Assembly (NCBI GenBank): GCA_028291945.1
Contig: JAQGNH010000177.1
Span: 1 to 34,452 of the forward strand
Direction of reading: 5' to 3'
Length of the DNA stretch: 34,452 nucleotides
Source: Betaproteobacteria bacterium
GTDB taxonomy: Bacteria; Pseudomonadota; Gammaproteobacteria; Burkholderiales; SG8-41
The translations under genes and the position numbers were made by a program. Below, one piece after another: positions 16,301-23,949 of this stretch. Numbering within the stretch: position 1 is the stretch's first letter; every line of letters begins with the position of its first letter. Under the pieces are notes generated by a model. The model was not told the DNA's origin, searched no databases, and worked only from the letters and a program-made list of their open reading frames with translations.

Positions 16301-17360
16301 GATAGTCGATCGCATAGCTGCGCTTCTCACGCATGGCTTCTTCAAGCTTTTGCTGGATGGCCGATCGATCGTCTGGGTGAACCGCGTTCAAGAACGCGCT
16401 GACGGTGGGCTCGACCTCGCCTGACTCGAAGCCGAGCAGGCGATGTTGTTCTTCCGACCAGATCACTTTGCCGGTGGAAAGATCCCAGCCCCAGCTTCCG
16501 GTGCGGCTGATTCTCTGTCCTTCGGCGAGGAAAGCCTCGCTGCGGCGTAGAGACTCGTTCGCCCGCGCGAGCTGCGCGGTGCGTTGCTGGACAAGCTCTT
16601 CCAGAGTGTCGTGAGCGCGATGGAGCGCCTGCTCAGCCTGGCGACGCACCGCGACCTCGTCTTCCAATTGCACGTTTTGACTCGCCAGCCGCTCGAGCAT
16701 TCCGTTGACCGTGCCTGCGAGCGTATCGAGCGCGGACGATCCGTCACGCGTTGCCAGCCGGCGTGAGAGATCGCCGTCGACGATAGCCGACGCAGTGCGG
16801 CTGATCTCCTGCACTTCCGAAAGAAGCGCACGGCGGCTCATCCATCCGACCGCAGCGCCCAGCACCAGCACGATTCCCGTAGCGCCTGCAATGCCATACC
16901 AGAAGTAATCCGTAAGCGACTGGAAGCGCGCGCTTTCGCGGCCGATGAGAAAGTGATGACCGCCGGGCAAGCTGACGTGCGAAGCGACCACGCGCATCGA
17001 GGAACCGCCCAGGTCGAGCGCAAGTCCATACGTTCCGGGGGAATCAGGCACCTCGGCAGGCCAGGCAGGCAAGTTGCCGGCGAGCCGCACTTTGGACGCG
17101 TCCGCGAGCACCATGATCTCGTCGCCAGGTTCACGTCCCACCTGTGAGTCGATCGCGGCTGCAAGCGCCTGCGGCCCTTCGCGGTCGAATATGTCCACCA
17201 TCCGCTGCATGTGCTCGCCATCGACATACGCCCTGAAAGTCGAGATGTTCACGCTCCACATGTACCAAAGCGGAACCGCAAACAAGGCGAGCACCAGCAC
17301 GCTGAGCACGATGTAACTGAGCGCCAGCCTGGAAGGGGAGAATCGAAAGAACCTCATCAT
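13353..17360 (-). CDS. Hybrid sensor histidine kinase: HAMP, four PAS, GAF, HisKA, HATPase, receiver (1335 aa)
   Basis: Two membrane helices (about residues 10-34 and 155-173) flank a periplasmic segment of about 120 residues. They are followed by a HAMP domain (174-228), a coiled coil, PAS 1 (about 285-393), PAS 2 (403-520), a GAF domain (535-685) and PAS 3 and 4 (695-815, 824-945). H976 in GGIAHDFNNILGA is the phosphoacceptor. The ATPase has N-box N1084/N1088, DEGTGI, FDPFFTTK and GTGLGLSLV. A C-terminal receiver has D1267 in DAVITDERMPGLSG and K1317. PAS 3/4 carry the WxW and DVTERKR-like PAC ends. The gene lies 39 bp after the stand-alone receiver gene and is probably co-transcribed. It likely integrates a periplasmic and several cytoplasmic cues; the ligands are unknown. 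Confidence 0.95.
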   Translation of the reverse strand: MMRFFRFSPSRLALSYIVLSVLVLALFAVPLWYMWSVNISTFRAYVDGEHMQRMVDIFDREGPQALAAAIDSQVGREPGDEIMVLADASKVRLAGNLPAWPAEVPDSPGTYGLALDLGGSSMRVVASHVSLPGGHHFLIGRESARFQSLTDYFWYGIAGATGIVLVLGAAVGWMSRRALLSEVQEISRTASAIVDGDLSRRLATRDGSSALDTLAGTVNGMLERLASQNVQLEDEVAVRRQAEQALHRAHDTLEELVQQRTAQLARANESLRRSEAFLAEGQRISRTGSWGWDLSTGKVIWSEEQHRLLGFESGEVEPTVSAFLNAVHPDDRSAIQQKLEEAMREKRSYAIDYRVVLRDGTVRHMRSVGRSVQRESDNVEEYIGVTTDVTERRRAEDELRRQKAHLDELFDLAPDAIVLTDLSGPSIIRVNHEFTRMFGYTADEAVGHRLRTLIAPDELRPANLTQDPELLAGQRVEREVVRRRKDGTRFHAHITAARILFEDVQDAAYVTYRDISERKRAEALLAGENRVLEMIAKGSPLEATLDSLCRLMEEVFCGCLASIILIDPDGRLRHGAAPSLPESYTAAFEGSAVGACSGPCGVAAYRREAVIVSDIETYPYWDHYRSVAAAHGLKACWSTPVFSSDAKVLGTFAIFYGQPRSPNAQEQNTIQQFSHLASIVIERTEAVNALRRSDERFALAVAASMDGIWEWDLVKNEMFLSERTQRIYGLEPGVTVRPRAEWLAMIKMHPDDVEAQLRTIDDYLAGSRPTYEGEWRVRHADGVYRWVRLRGLCVRDAAGRPIRMAGSVSDINTRKCAEEALRASEQRYVLAMGAAGEGHWDWNIVTDEYYASPRMLEMYGFAPGTIFSDRTEFLRRFPFHPDDRPKWEKAAAAHFAGATERFDLEIRMVPRGDIRWIHLTGICSRDASGTPVRWTGSVTDVTDRKRVEEALLESERQLRRAQRLEAVGTLAGGIAHDFNNILGAILGYGEMAVRDAPKGSRLRRDLDNIVSAGERGRALVDRILAFSRSGVGERIAVHVEAVVREALDLLAAKLPTGITIEARLNAGRAAMLGDPTQVHQVLMNLATNGVQAMAGGGVLRVSLHASRFDEERAATIGRIAAGDYVVLQVADEGTGIAPDVLERIFDPFFTTKDVGVGTGLGLSLVHGIVTEVGGSIDVESTSGNGSVFTVYFRREGDASESTEDPLNAVPLGKRQKVLVVDDEEPLVNLATRALEDLGYAPVGFTSSTAALEALRAEPHRFDAVITDERMPGLSGSALIREVRAIRSSMPILLVSGYVGGMVTSRAYNSGATEVLKKPLSSRELATTLARVFETH

Positions 17361-17399
17361 GTTCGATCGGCGTTCACGGGTCGCGTGAGGTGTCTTTCG

Positions 17400-17804
17400 T
17401 CATAGCTCTGCCGCTGAATCTCCGATCGCTTCGCGCACTGCGCTCAGAAGTTCTTTGCGCGTGAAGGGTTTGGGAAGCACTTGCCTGACGCCGAGGCGGT
17501 GCGCGACGTCCATGGAATTTCCGAGACCGCGCCGGAACCTCGCCGAGAGCACGAGCACAGGCGCAGCATACACCGCCTGCAGTGAGCGAATTGCGGCCTC
17601 GGCGGCGAGCGGACTGGGAACATCGGCGATGACCAGACGCGGGACCTCGTCGGGAACGGGCGTCGCGCAGCAGTTGCCGATCACAACGGCGTAGCCCGCA
17701 TCTCCAAGCCAACATTCCAGCAGCTCTCGAATGAGGTCGTCCGATTCGACCAGGAGGATATAACCGTTGCGATGCACCGAGTTCCTTTGGGACACGCGGC
17801 GCAT
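17400..17804 (-). CDS. Stand-alone receiver-domain protein (134 aa)
   Basis: The protein is a single CheY-like domain with no output domain. E20-D22-D23 form the acidic pocket. D61 in VIADVPSP is the likely phosphoacceptor, but the usual DxxMPxxxG stretch is replaced by ADVPSPLAAE. S87 and K112 (LPKPFTRKEL) complete the site. The altered residues after the aspartate suggest changed phosphorylation or a phosphate-sink role. It precedes the hybrid kinase in the same direction and probably works in its relay. It is divergent from the OmpR-family regulator. N-terminal residues before YILLVE may be extra, and a later start is possible. Confidence 0.85.
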   Translation of the reverse strand: MRRVSQRNSVHRNGYILLVESDDLIRELLECWLGDAGYAVVIGNCCATPVPDEVPRLVIADVPSPLAAEAAIRSLQAVYAAPVLVLSARFRRGLGNSMDVAHRLGVRQVLPKPFTRKELLSAVREAIGDSAAEL

Positions 17805-17864
17805 ACCATGACCTTCTGATGGACGAGCCTGTGCCGTTCAGAAAAATGTAAGCTTTTGAAGCCG

Positions 17865-17913
17865 CGCGAATGTGTACGTTTTGCAGTTCAAAATGACAAC
17901 TGACACATTCGCG
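17865..17913. repeat. Nested inverted repeat in the divergent two-component promoter region
   Basis: CGCGAATGTGT (17865-17875) and ACACATTCGCG (17903-17913) are a perfect 11-bp inverted repeat with 27 nt between them. Inside lies a second inverted pair, TTTTG (17879-17883) and CAAAA (17889-17893). The element sits between two divergent start codons, at 17804 and 17991, and is a good candidate for an operator or a cruciform. It has no T-tract, so termination is unlikely. Confidence 0.75.
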
Positions 17914-17990
17914 GCACCGGGGCGAGTTTCCGTGCAATACTGCACCAACAGTGTGTGGCTGGATGTTTCCTTCGACCGAGGTCCCGAGCT

Positions 17991-18743
17991 ATGAACCCGA
18001 GCCAAACCACAGCAGCCCCTGCGACCACGGTCCACGTCCTCGTCGTCGACGACGACCCCTCGATGCGCCAGATGATCGCGGACTATCTCGACGACAATGA
18101 AATTCGCGTCACGGCGCTCGACGGCGGAAAAGGAATCGCAGATGTGATGGCCCGTGAAACGATCGATCTGCTCATCCTCGACTTGAAGTTGCCGGGCGAG
18201 GATGGCATGCAGATCGCGCGCAGGCTGCGCGGCGATTCGGACCTGCCGATCATCATGCTGACCGGACGCAAAGACGAAGCCGACCGCGTGATGGGGCTCG
18301 AGCTCGGCGCGGACGATTACCTGACCAAACCGTTTTCACCGCGTGAGCTGCTCGCGCGCATCCGTGCGCTGCTCCGGCGCTCGCGCGCACAGGAGACGGT
18401 GGCGGACGGTCTTGCGAGAATCCGCGCCTTCCGCTTCGCCGGATGGGAGTTGAGCGTGCGATTGCGGCGTTTAACAACGCCCGGCGGAGACGCTGTCGCG
18501 CTCACCAACAACGAGTTCAATCTGCTGGCAGCATTCCTCGCAGCGCCGCAGCGGGTGCTCTCGCGCGAGCAGCTGCTCGACTTGTCGCGCCTTCACAACG
18601 ATGAAGTCTACGATCGTGCGATCGACGTTCAGGTGGGTCGCTTGCGCAAAAAGATCGAACCGCCCGGCACGCGTCAACAGCTGATCCGAACCGAGCGAGG
18701 CGCGGGGTACGTCTTCACTGCGACCGTGCAAACGATCCATTGA
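17991..18743 (+). CDS. OmpR-family response regulator (250 aa)
   Basis: An N-terminal receiver (residues 14-125) has the acidic pocket D20-D22, phosphoacceptor D64 in LILDLKLPGEDG, T91 in IIMLTG and K113 in LTKPFSPREL. A winged-helix DNA-binding domain follows at about 150-245, with LTNNEFNLLAAFLAAPQRVL and the recognition region YDRAIDVQVGRLRKKIE ending in TERGAGYVF. It should bind DNA as a phosphorylated dimer. The ATG at 17991 is preferred over an upstream GTG at 17955 because the domain begins right after it. It lies divergent from the receiver/hybrid-kinase unit and shares its promoter region, so it is probably the output regulator of that system. No kinase of its own is adjacent. Confidence 0.95.
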   Translation: MNPSQTTAAPATTVHVLVVDDDPSMRQMIADYLDDNEIRVTALDGGKGIADVMARETIDLLILDLKLPGEDGMQIARRLRGDSDLPIIMLTGRKDEADRVMGLELGADDYLTKPFSPRELLARIRALLRRSRAQETVADGLARIRAFRFAGWELSVRLRRLTTPGGDAVALTNNEFNLLAAFLAAPQRVLSREQLLDLSRLHNDEVYDRAIDVQVGRLRKKIEPPGTRQQLIRTERGAGYVFTATVQTIH

Positions 18744-18875
18744 TGGTCGTGGTAATAGCGGCACGTTGCACCGATTCGCACAGCGCGCTGCTCTGAAACG
18801 AATTCGGCGCGACGCCATGCATCACGCGAGCCCGATTTTCGCAATTCCTGCGGCGTTGATACGACCCGCGTCACT

Positions 18876-20036
18876 TCACGTATTCGCTGAGATCCAGTCG
18901 GCGATGTAATCGACGCCCACCTGGCGATTGTCGACCTGACAATGCTCGGCGCCACCCTCGTCGACAGTGAATACCTTATACGTCTTGCGCTTCGAGCCGA
19001 CCATCTCGTAAAGGATGCGGGCGGAATCGAGCGGAACGATGCGATCCTTGTCGCCGTGCGCCACCAGCACGGGACACTCGATCCGCTGCGCGACACCCTC
19101 GAGGTTGAACCGCTTGGACATCTCGAGCGCTTCATCAATGTCTTTCGCACCGAATACCCACGGTACCTGAAACGCGGATTGCGCGCTTTTCGAAGAATCG
19201 CTTTGCGTCACAGTCTTGATCTTGAGCACCCACTCGTAAATGCTAGCGTGCATCGCTCCGAACGCGACGCATGCAGCGAATCGCTTGTCGAAGGCAACGA
19301 TGCGCGGGGCATAGTAGCCGCCGAAGCTGTATCCCATGACCGTAACCTTCTTCGTATCTACATCGGGACGCGATGCGACGTAGTCGTAGGCCGCGCTCCC
19401 TGCAACTTCGTAATCGTAGCGCGTGTGTATGTTACGCAGACGCAGCGACTCGCCCTGGCCCGGACCGTCGATCGCGAGCGTATGCATGCCGCGCGCGGCG
19501 AACTCCAGTCCCGCGAAGAGCACGCTCATTTCCTTGCAGTTGTCCATGCCGTTGAAGAGAACGACCGTCGGTGCCTTCGACGATACGCCGGGCGCTTTCA
19601 TGAAATAGGCCGCAAGCGCGGAGCCTTGATACGGCACGTCGACGCGCTCGATGTTGCGATGGCGGCGCTCGAAACCCGCGTGGAAACAGCGCAGCGCCTT
19701 CTGATACATCGCAAGCTTCGCGTCGCCCGGCGGTATGAAGCGCTCGCCGGTAAAGTAGTAGTTGCCGGCACGGATGTAGTAGTTGCCGGCCGTCATCTGG
19801 CGTCCCTCGTCTGCCGCAGCATCAGCCTGCTTCTCCAGGCGACTCGCCATCGTTGACCACTCCTCCCACCACGCCTGCGGCTCGCTCGCCCGCGCCTTCA
19901 GGCGTTCGCCGATGCGATCGATCTCCTCGATCGCGACTGCACCGTACGGCGCCATGCCCTTGCAGACGAGCGCTGCGTTGGACCAGCTGTAGTTTTCTGG
20001 AAAATGATCGATCCACGTACCGTTCAACGACATCAT
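18876..20036 (-). CDS. Alpha/beta hydrolase of the 2,6-dihydroxypseudooxynicotine hydrolase/DUF1100 type (386 aa)
   Basis: The protein has an N-terminal helical part (about 1-150, with repeated NYYIRAGNYYFTGE) and a C-terminal alpha/beta-hydrolase domain. The catalytic triad is visible as S237 in GYSFGG, D331 in HGDKDRIVP and H365 in GGAEHC. DGPGQGES around residue 190 is another family mark. Relatives cleave carbon-carbon bonds of diketo compounds or act as esterases; this substrate is unknown. AAGGA precedes the ATG pair at 20036/20033, so the longer frame from 20060 is not used. It is divergent from the Bug gene at 20204, with 167 bp between, and the two may serve one pathway. Confidence 0.88.
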   Translation of the reverse strand: MMSLNGTWIDHFPENYSWSNAALVCKGMAPYGAVAIEEIDRIGERLKARASEPQAWWEEWSTMASRLEKQADAAADEGRQMTAGNYYIRAGNYYFTGERFIPPGDAKLAMYQKALRCFHAGFERRHRNIERVDVPYQGSALAAYFMKAPGVSSKAPTVVLFNGMDNCKEMSVLFAGLEFAARGMHTLAIDGPGQGESLRLRNIHTRYDYEVAGSAAYDYVASRPDVDTKKVTVMGYSFGGYYAPRIVAFDKRFAACVAFGAMHASIYEWVLKIKTVTQSDSSKSAQSAFQVPWVFGAKDIDEALEMSKRFNLEGVAQRIECPVLVAHGDKDRIVPLDSARILYEMVGSKRKTYKVFTVDEGGAEHCQVDNRQVGVDYIADWISANT

Positions 20037-20203
20037 CAGTTCCTTCGTATGGAGAGCCAATCGGCGGGCCCCGGAAATTTACAGCAGTCGCACCCTGAAA
20101 CACAATCGTGTGAAGAGCCTCGGTTCCACCCCGCTCGCGCGCCGTGCTAGCATCGAATCCACTCGTGATGCGATGGCATTGCAACCATACGAAAGAGGAG
20201 CGC

Positions 20204-21199
20204 ATGAAAGTTTTGACAGCGTCATGTCTGGTGCCGATCACGATCGCAGCCTTTTCTTCTGCTCCAGCGATTGCGCAGCCGAAACCGGCCGCCGCGGATT
20301 ATCCGAACCGTGTAGTGCGCATCGTCCTGCCGCAGCCCGGAGGCGGCGGCACTGACGTGGTCGCGCGTGCCGTAGCCGCGAAGCTGACCGAACTGTGGGG
20401 GCAACAGGTCATCGTGGACAATCGTGCGGGAGCGAACGGCATCATCGGCAGTGAGGCGGTGGTCAAGTCGAAACCGGACGGCTACACCTACCTGTACGGT
20501 TTTACGTCTGTCCTGACGATCAATCCGTCGGTGTACAAAACACTTCCGTACGACACCTTGCGCGATTTCGTCCCGGTCACTCAGACGGTCACCAATCAGA
20601 TGGCACTCGTGATCAACCCGTACCTGCCGGTGCATTCCGTGAAGGAGCTGGTCGCACTCGCGCGTGCGCGTCCCGGCGAGCTCCTGTACGGCTCGTTCGG
20701 CGTGGGCAATCAGACGCACCTCACGACTGAGCTCTTCCGGCTCGAAGCGAAGTTGAAGATGCTGCACGTCCCTTATAAAGGTGAGACGCCGTCGATCACT
20801 GAGCTCGTCGGCGGACAGGTCGCGCTGATGTTTTCGCCGTCTGCCGGCGTAGCGCCGTTCGTCAAATCCGGCCGGCTGCGACTCCTCGCGCTCGCGGGTG
20901 AAAAGCGCTCGCCGGCATTTCCCGATACGCCGACGATGGCCGAGTCGGGATTTCCGGGCGTGATTTCGACCGGTTGGGGCGGGCTCGTCGCACCCGCGGG
21001 CACACCGCAGGACATCGTTCAAAAGACGCAGCGTGATGTCGCGCGCGGGCTCGCAGCGCCCGACGTCCGCGAGCGTCTAGCAGCGCTCGGGGCCGATCCT
21101 GTCGGCAGCACGCCTGAAGCATTCGGCGCCTGGATCAAGGCGGAGCTCGAGAAATGGACGCGCGTCGTCAAGGGTGCCGAGCTGTATCACAGTCAGTAG
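20204..21199 (+). CDS. Bug/TctC solute-binding protein (331 aa)
   Basis: GAGGAG five nt before ATG 20204 fixes the start, after which a signal peptide runs to AIA-Q. The mature domain has YPNRVVRIVLPQPGGGGTD, VIVDNRAGANGIIG, PDGYTYL, LPYDTLRDFVPV, VHVPYKGET-like VPYKGETPSITELVGG, and PTMAESGFPG. The second ligand loop reads GSFGVGNQTHLTTE, not the SSGxGxxxHL of several copies here. Its neighbours are an alpha/beta hydrolase (divergent) and an MDR dehydrogenase (convergent, 56 bp away), which suggests a catabolic locus. Ligand unknown. Confidence 0.9.
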   Translation: MKVLTASCLVPITIAAFSSAPAIAQPKPAAADYPNRVVRIVLPQPGGGGTDVVARAVAAKLTELWGQQVIVDNRAGANGIIGSEAVVKSKPDGYTYLYGFTSVLTINPSVYKTLPYDTLRDFVPVTQTVTNQMALVINPYLPVHSVKELVALARARPGELLYGSFGVGNQTHLTTELFRLEAKLKMLHVPYKGETPSITELVGGQVALMFSPSAGVAPFVKSGRLRLLALAGEKRSPAFPDTPTMAESGFPGVISTGWGGLVAPAGTPQDIVQKTQRDVARGLAAPDVRERLAALGADPVGSTPEAFGAWIKAELEKWTRVVKGAELYHSQ

Positions 21200-21255
21200 G
21201 CGGCGCGTGCCACGCGATTGCTTCGTCATCGCGTTCGGTCGCAAATGAACACGGG

Positions 21256-22302
21256 TCAAATCACCAGCACCGCCCGTCCTACGATCTCGCCGGCTTCGAA
21301 TGCCTTGTGCGCGAGCGCAGCATCTTTCAACGGAACTACTCTGCTCACCATCGGCTTGATGCGCCCGTTGTGGATGAGTGAAACCGCGTCCGCCACATCC
21401 TGCCGGCCTGCGGAGCGGTTTCCGGTAATCGTTCGCTCCTCGGTGAACACCCACGTCGGCGTCTCGAGAATGCTGCCTCGCGGGAAGTACCCCATGATCA
21501 CGAGCCGCCCCGCAGGGGCAAGCACACTGAGGCTCGCGCTGAGCGTATCGCGAGTCGCTACGAAATCGAGCACGACATCTGCGCCCCACCCATCCGTAAG
21601 GGCGCGCACCTGATCGCACCAATCCGCTTCTCGAGTCGAGATCGTCGCATCTGCACCCGAGTCCCGAACCGCCTGCGCCACGCGCGTCGAGCGGATCGCT
21701 GCAATCACGCGTCCGCCACATGCGCGCGCCGCCTGCACTGCGTGCACGCCCATGCCCCCTCCCGCACCGACGATGAGCACGTTCTCTCCAGCGCGAATAC
21801 CGGCACGGCCCGCGCACGCCTTCACCACCGGACCGATCGTGTTCGGTATGAGGCAGGCCTGCTCGAAGGAGATCGAGTCGGGTAGCGGCACGACATTCCG
21901 CGCTGGAACGGTGACGAATTCTGCATAGCCTCCGTCCCGGTGCGCGCCGATCATTCCGCCCCGATGATTGTTGAGGCCGGCACACAATGTCTCGCGGCCG
22001 AGGCGGCAGTATCTGCAATTGCCGCAACTGACATTGTTTGCAACGACGACGCGCTGACCGGTCTGAACGCCTTGCACGCCCTGCCCTAACGCCTCCACTA
22101 CACCAGCGGGTCCATTGCCTATGATTCGCGGAAGTGTGGCCTGCGGCAGCGCGCGGCCGCTGCGAAATTCCATTTGAAAGAGATCGACGCTGACCGCGCC
22201 CACACGCAGAAGTACTTCATCGGCCTGAGGCTCGGGCGTCGGCACGCTCTCCCACTTCAGGTTTTCAGGAGGACCGAACTCTCTCAAGACAACTGCGCGC
22301 AT
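21256..22302 (-). CDS. MDR-superfamily (zinc-binding) dehydrogenase lacking catalytic zinc ligands (348 aa)
   Basis: The N-terminal GroES-like domain has the structural zinc cysteines C93, C96, C99 and C107 (CGNCRYCRLGRETLC). The Rossmann domain has VGAGGGMGVHAVQAAR for NAD(P)H. The catalytic zinc Cys position is V37 (AVSVDLFQ), and the usual GHE is GNG (residues 62-64). It therefore probably reduces or oxidises by hydride transfer without a catalytic zinc, as in quinone-oxidoreductase-like members. The reaction is unknown. It is divergent from the DUF1445-pxp operon, 148 bp away, and could share regulation with it. No clear ribosome-binding site is seen. Confidence 0.88.
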   Translation of the reverse strand: MRAVVLREFGPPENLKWESVPTPEPQADEVLLRVGAVSVDLFQMEFRSGRALPQATLPRIIGNGPAGVVEALGQGVQGVQTGQRVVVANNVSCGNCRYCRLGRETLCAGLNNHRGGMIGAHRDGGYAEFVTVPARNVVPLPDSISFEQACLIPNTIGPVVKACAGRAGIRAGENVLIVGAGGGMGVHAVQAARACGGRVIAAIRSTRVAQAVRDSGADATISTREADWCDQVRALTDGWGADVVLDFVATRDTLSASLSVLAPAGRLVIMGYFPRGSILETPTWVFTEERTITGNRSAGRQDVADAVSLIHNGRIKPMVSRVVPLKDAALAHKAFEAGEIVGRAVLVI

Positions 22303-22450
22303 GCCGAATCTCCGCTGAAGGTTTCACCTATTCTATTTGAGAGCGCAGGGCACACATGGACCTGCGGGGAACAGATATGGCGCAAACCCGTGCAGTGTGT
22401 TCGGTTTTCGCTTTCGTCTTCCGCAGTTGATGCTGCAGTACAATCGACTC

Positions 22451-23239
22451 ATGTCCATCGACGTTCGACATCCAAAAGAATTACGGGCCGCGATCCGCGG
22501 CGGCAAGCTCACGCGCACGACCGCGGGGCTTGCTCCCGATTACGTGCAGGCAAATCTCGCCGTGCTTCCGAAAGAGCAGGCGTACGATTTTCTCCTGTTC
22601 TGCCAGCGCAATCCTCGTTCCTGTCCGCTGCTCGAAGTCACCGATGCAGGCAGCGCAGAGCCGAAAGGCGTCGCGCCGGGCGCAGATCTTCGAACCGATA
22701 TCGTGAAGTACCGCATCTACAAGCACGGCGAAGTCGTGGATGAGGTAACGGATGCGACAGCGTACTGGCGTGATGACCTCGTCGCATTTCTTCTGGGCTG
22801 TTCATTCACGTTCGAGCAGGCGATGGTGCAGGCGGGCGTTCGGCTCTGGCACCTCGAGAACGAGAAAGCCGTTGCGATGTGGCGAACCAATATCGAATGC
22901 CGCCCCGCAGGCGTCTTTCACGGGCCAATGGTGGTGTCCATGCGACCGATACGGCCAGGTGACCTCTCCAAAGCGGTGACTGCCAGCGCACGCTTTCCGG
23001 GGGCTCACGGTGCGCCGGTCCACATCGGCGATCCGGCAGCCATCGGCATTACGGACGTGCAAAAGCCGCATTACGGCGATGCGCAACACATGGCGTCGGG
23101 GGACATACCGGTGTTCTGGGCATGCGGCGTCACACCGCAGGCGGTGGCGCTCGCCTCGAAGCCGCCTTTCATGATCACGCACAGTCCCGGGCACATGTTC
23201 ATCACCGACCTGCCGAACTCAGCGCTGTCAGCCCTGTGA
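22451..23239 (+). CDS. DUF1445 / D-glutamate cyclase-like putative hydro-lyase (262 aa)
   Basis: The protein matches the DUF1445/YcsI family in length and motifs: HPKELRAAIRGG, TTAGLAPDYVQANLAVLP, FLLFCQRNPRSCPLLE, WRTNIECRPAG and the C-terminal HSPGHMFITDLP. The ATG at 22451 gives the usual family start (MSIDVRHPKE). The ATGs at 22430 and 22337 add an unrelated tail. Human D-glutamate cyclase, which makes 5-oxo-D-proline, has a related domain. In bacteria the family is often next to oxoprolinase genes, as here. The GTGA overlap with pxpB shows translational coupling. A role in supplying or processing 5-oxoproline is likely but inferred. Confidence 0.9.
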   Translation: MSIDVRHPKELRAAIRGGKLTRTTAGLAPDYVQANLAVLPKEQAYDFLLFCQRNPRSCPLLEVTDAGSAEPKGVAPGADLRTDIVKYRIYKHGEVVDEVTDATAYWRDDLVAFLLGCSFTFEQAMVQAGVRLWHLENEKAVAMWRTNIECRPAGVFHGPMVVSMRPIRPGDLSKAVTASARFPGAHGAPVHIGDPAAIGITDVQKPHYGDAQHMASGDIPVFWACGVTPQAVALASKPPFMITHSPGHMFITDLPNSALSAL

Positions 23240-23949
23240 GCCTTGCGTTTCATCCGGCCGGCGATCTCGCCGTGCTGGTGGAGCTCGACGGCGAGATCGG
23301 CGTCGAGCTCAGCATGCGTCTGCGTACGCTCGAGATGCTCATCTCGCAAAACGTCACAGGCGTCGTCGAGACCGTGCCGGCTTTTCGCTCACTGCTCGTC
23401 TATTACGACCCGCGTGCGATCGGATATCTGGCGCTTTGCGATTCCATCACGGCGCTGCTGCCGCAAGCTGGAAGCGCGCCTGTGCCGCCATCCCGTCTGG
23501 TGGAGCTGCCGTGCTGCTACGACGACCCCGAGTTAGGTTTCGATCTCGATGCTGTAGCCCAACGGCTCGAGCTCACTACAGCCGAGGTGATCGCGCTGCA
23601 TACCGGTGCCGAATATCTCGTGTATTTCATCGGTTTTGCGCCCGGACAGCCGTACCTGACCGGAACGCCGGAGCGCCTCGTCATTCCTCGCCTGGAGACG
23701 CCGCGAACTCATACGGCGCCAGGCAGCGTCGGAATCGGCGGCACGCAATCGTGTATTTACGCAGTCGAAAGTCCGGGCGGCTTCTGGGTGCTGGGGCGCA
23801 CACCCGTTGCCATTTACGACCGCGGCGTCGCCGAGCCGATACTGCTGCGTCCAGGTGACCGGCTGCGCTTTCGACCCGTGGACCGGCGCGAGTACGATCG
23901 CGTCGCTGCCGCGGTTGCTGCACAAAAGTACCGGCCGGTGATCGCATGA
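23236..23949 (+). CDS. pxpB: 5-oxoprolinase subunit B
   Basis: The GTG start overlaps the preceding stop by four bases (GTGA). The 237-aa protein shows PxpB/KipI marks: FHPAGDLAVLVELDGEIG near the start, YFIGFAPGQPYLTGTP at about 135, and PGSVGIGGTQSCIY then VESPGGFWVLGRTP near 175-200. It works with PxpA and PxpC to open 5-oxoproline to glutamate using ATP, in the cytoplasm. The start is set by the overlap and by homology, not by a strong ribosome-binding site. The ATGA overlap with pxpC again implies coupling. The older name kipI applies to the Bacillus homologue, and a kinase-inhibitor role is not implied here. Confidence 0.93.
   Translation: MSLAFHPAGDLAVLVELDGEIGVELSMRLRTLEMLISQNVTGVVETVPAFRSLLVYYDPRAIGYLALCDSITALLPQAGSAPVPPSRLVELPCCYDDPELGFDLDAVAQRLELTTAEVIALHTGAEYLVYFIGFAPGQPYLTGTPERLVIPRLETPRTHTAPGSVGIGGTQSCIYAVESPGGFWVLGRTPVAIYDRGVAEPILLRPGDRLRFRPVDRREYDRVAAAVAAQKYRPVIA

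Noticed and set aside
17374-17937. 187-residue minus-strand frame overlapping the stand-alone receiver
   Set aside because: It is a different frame of the receiver gene, which shows a proper CheY-like motif set. This frame is Arg/Ser-rich with no domain.
23122-23235. Longer N-terminus for pxpB from an upstream start at 23122
   Set aside because: It would overlap the DUF1445 gene by over 110 bp and adds sequence that does not fit the family. The GTGA overlap start is better supported.
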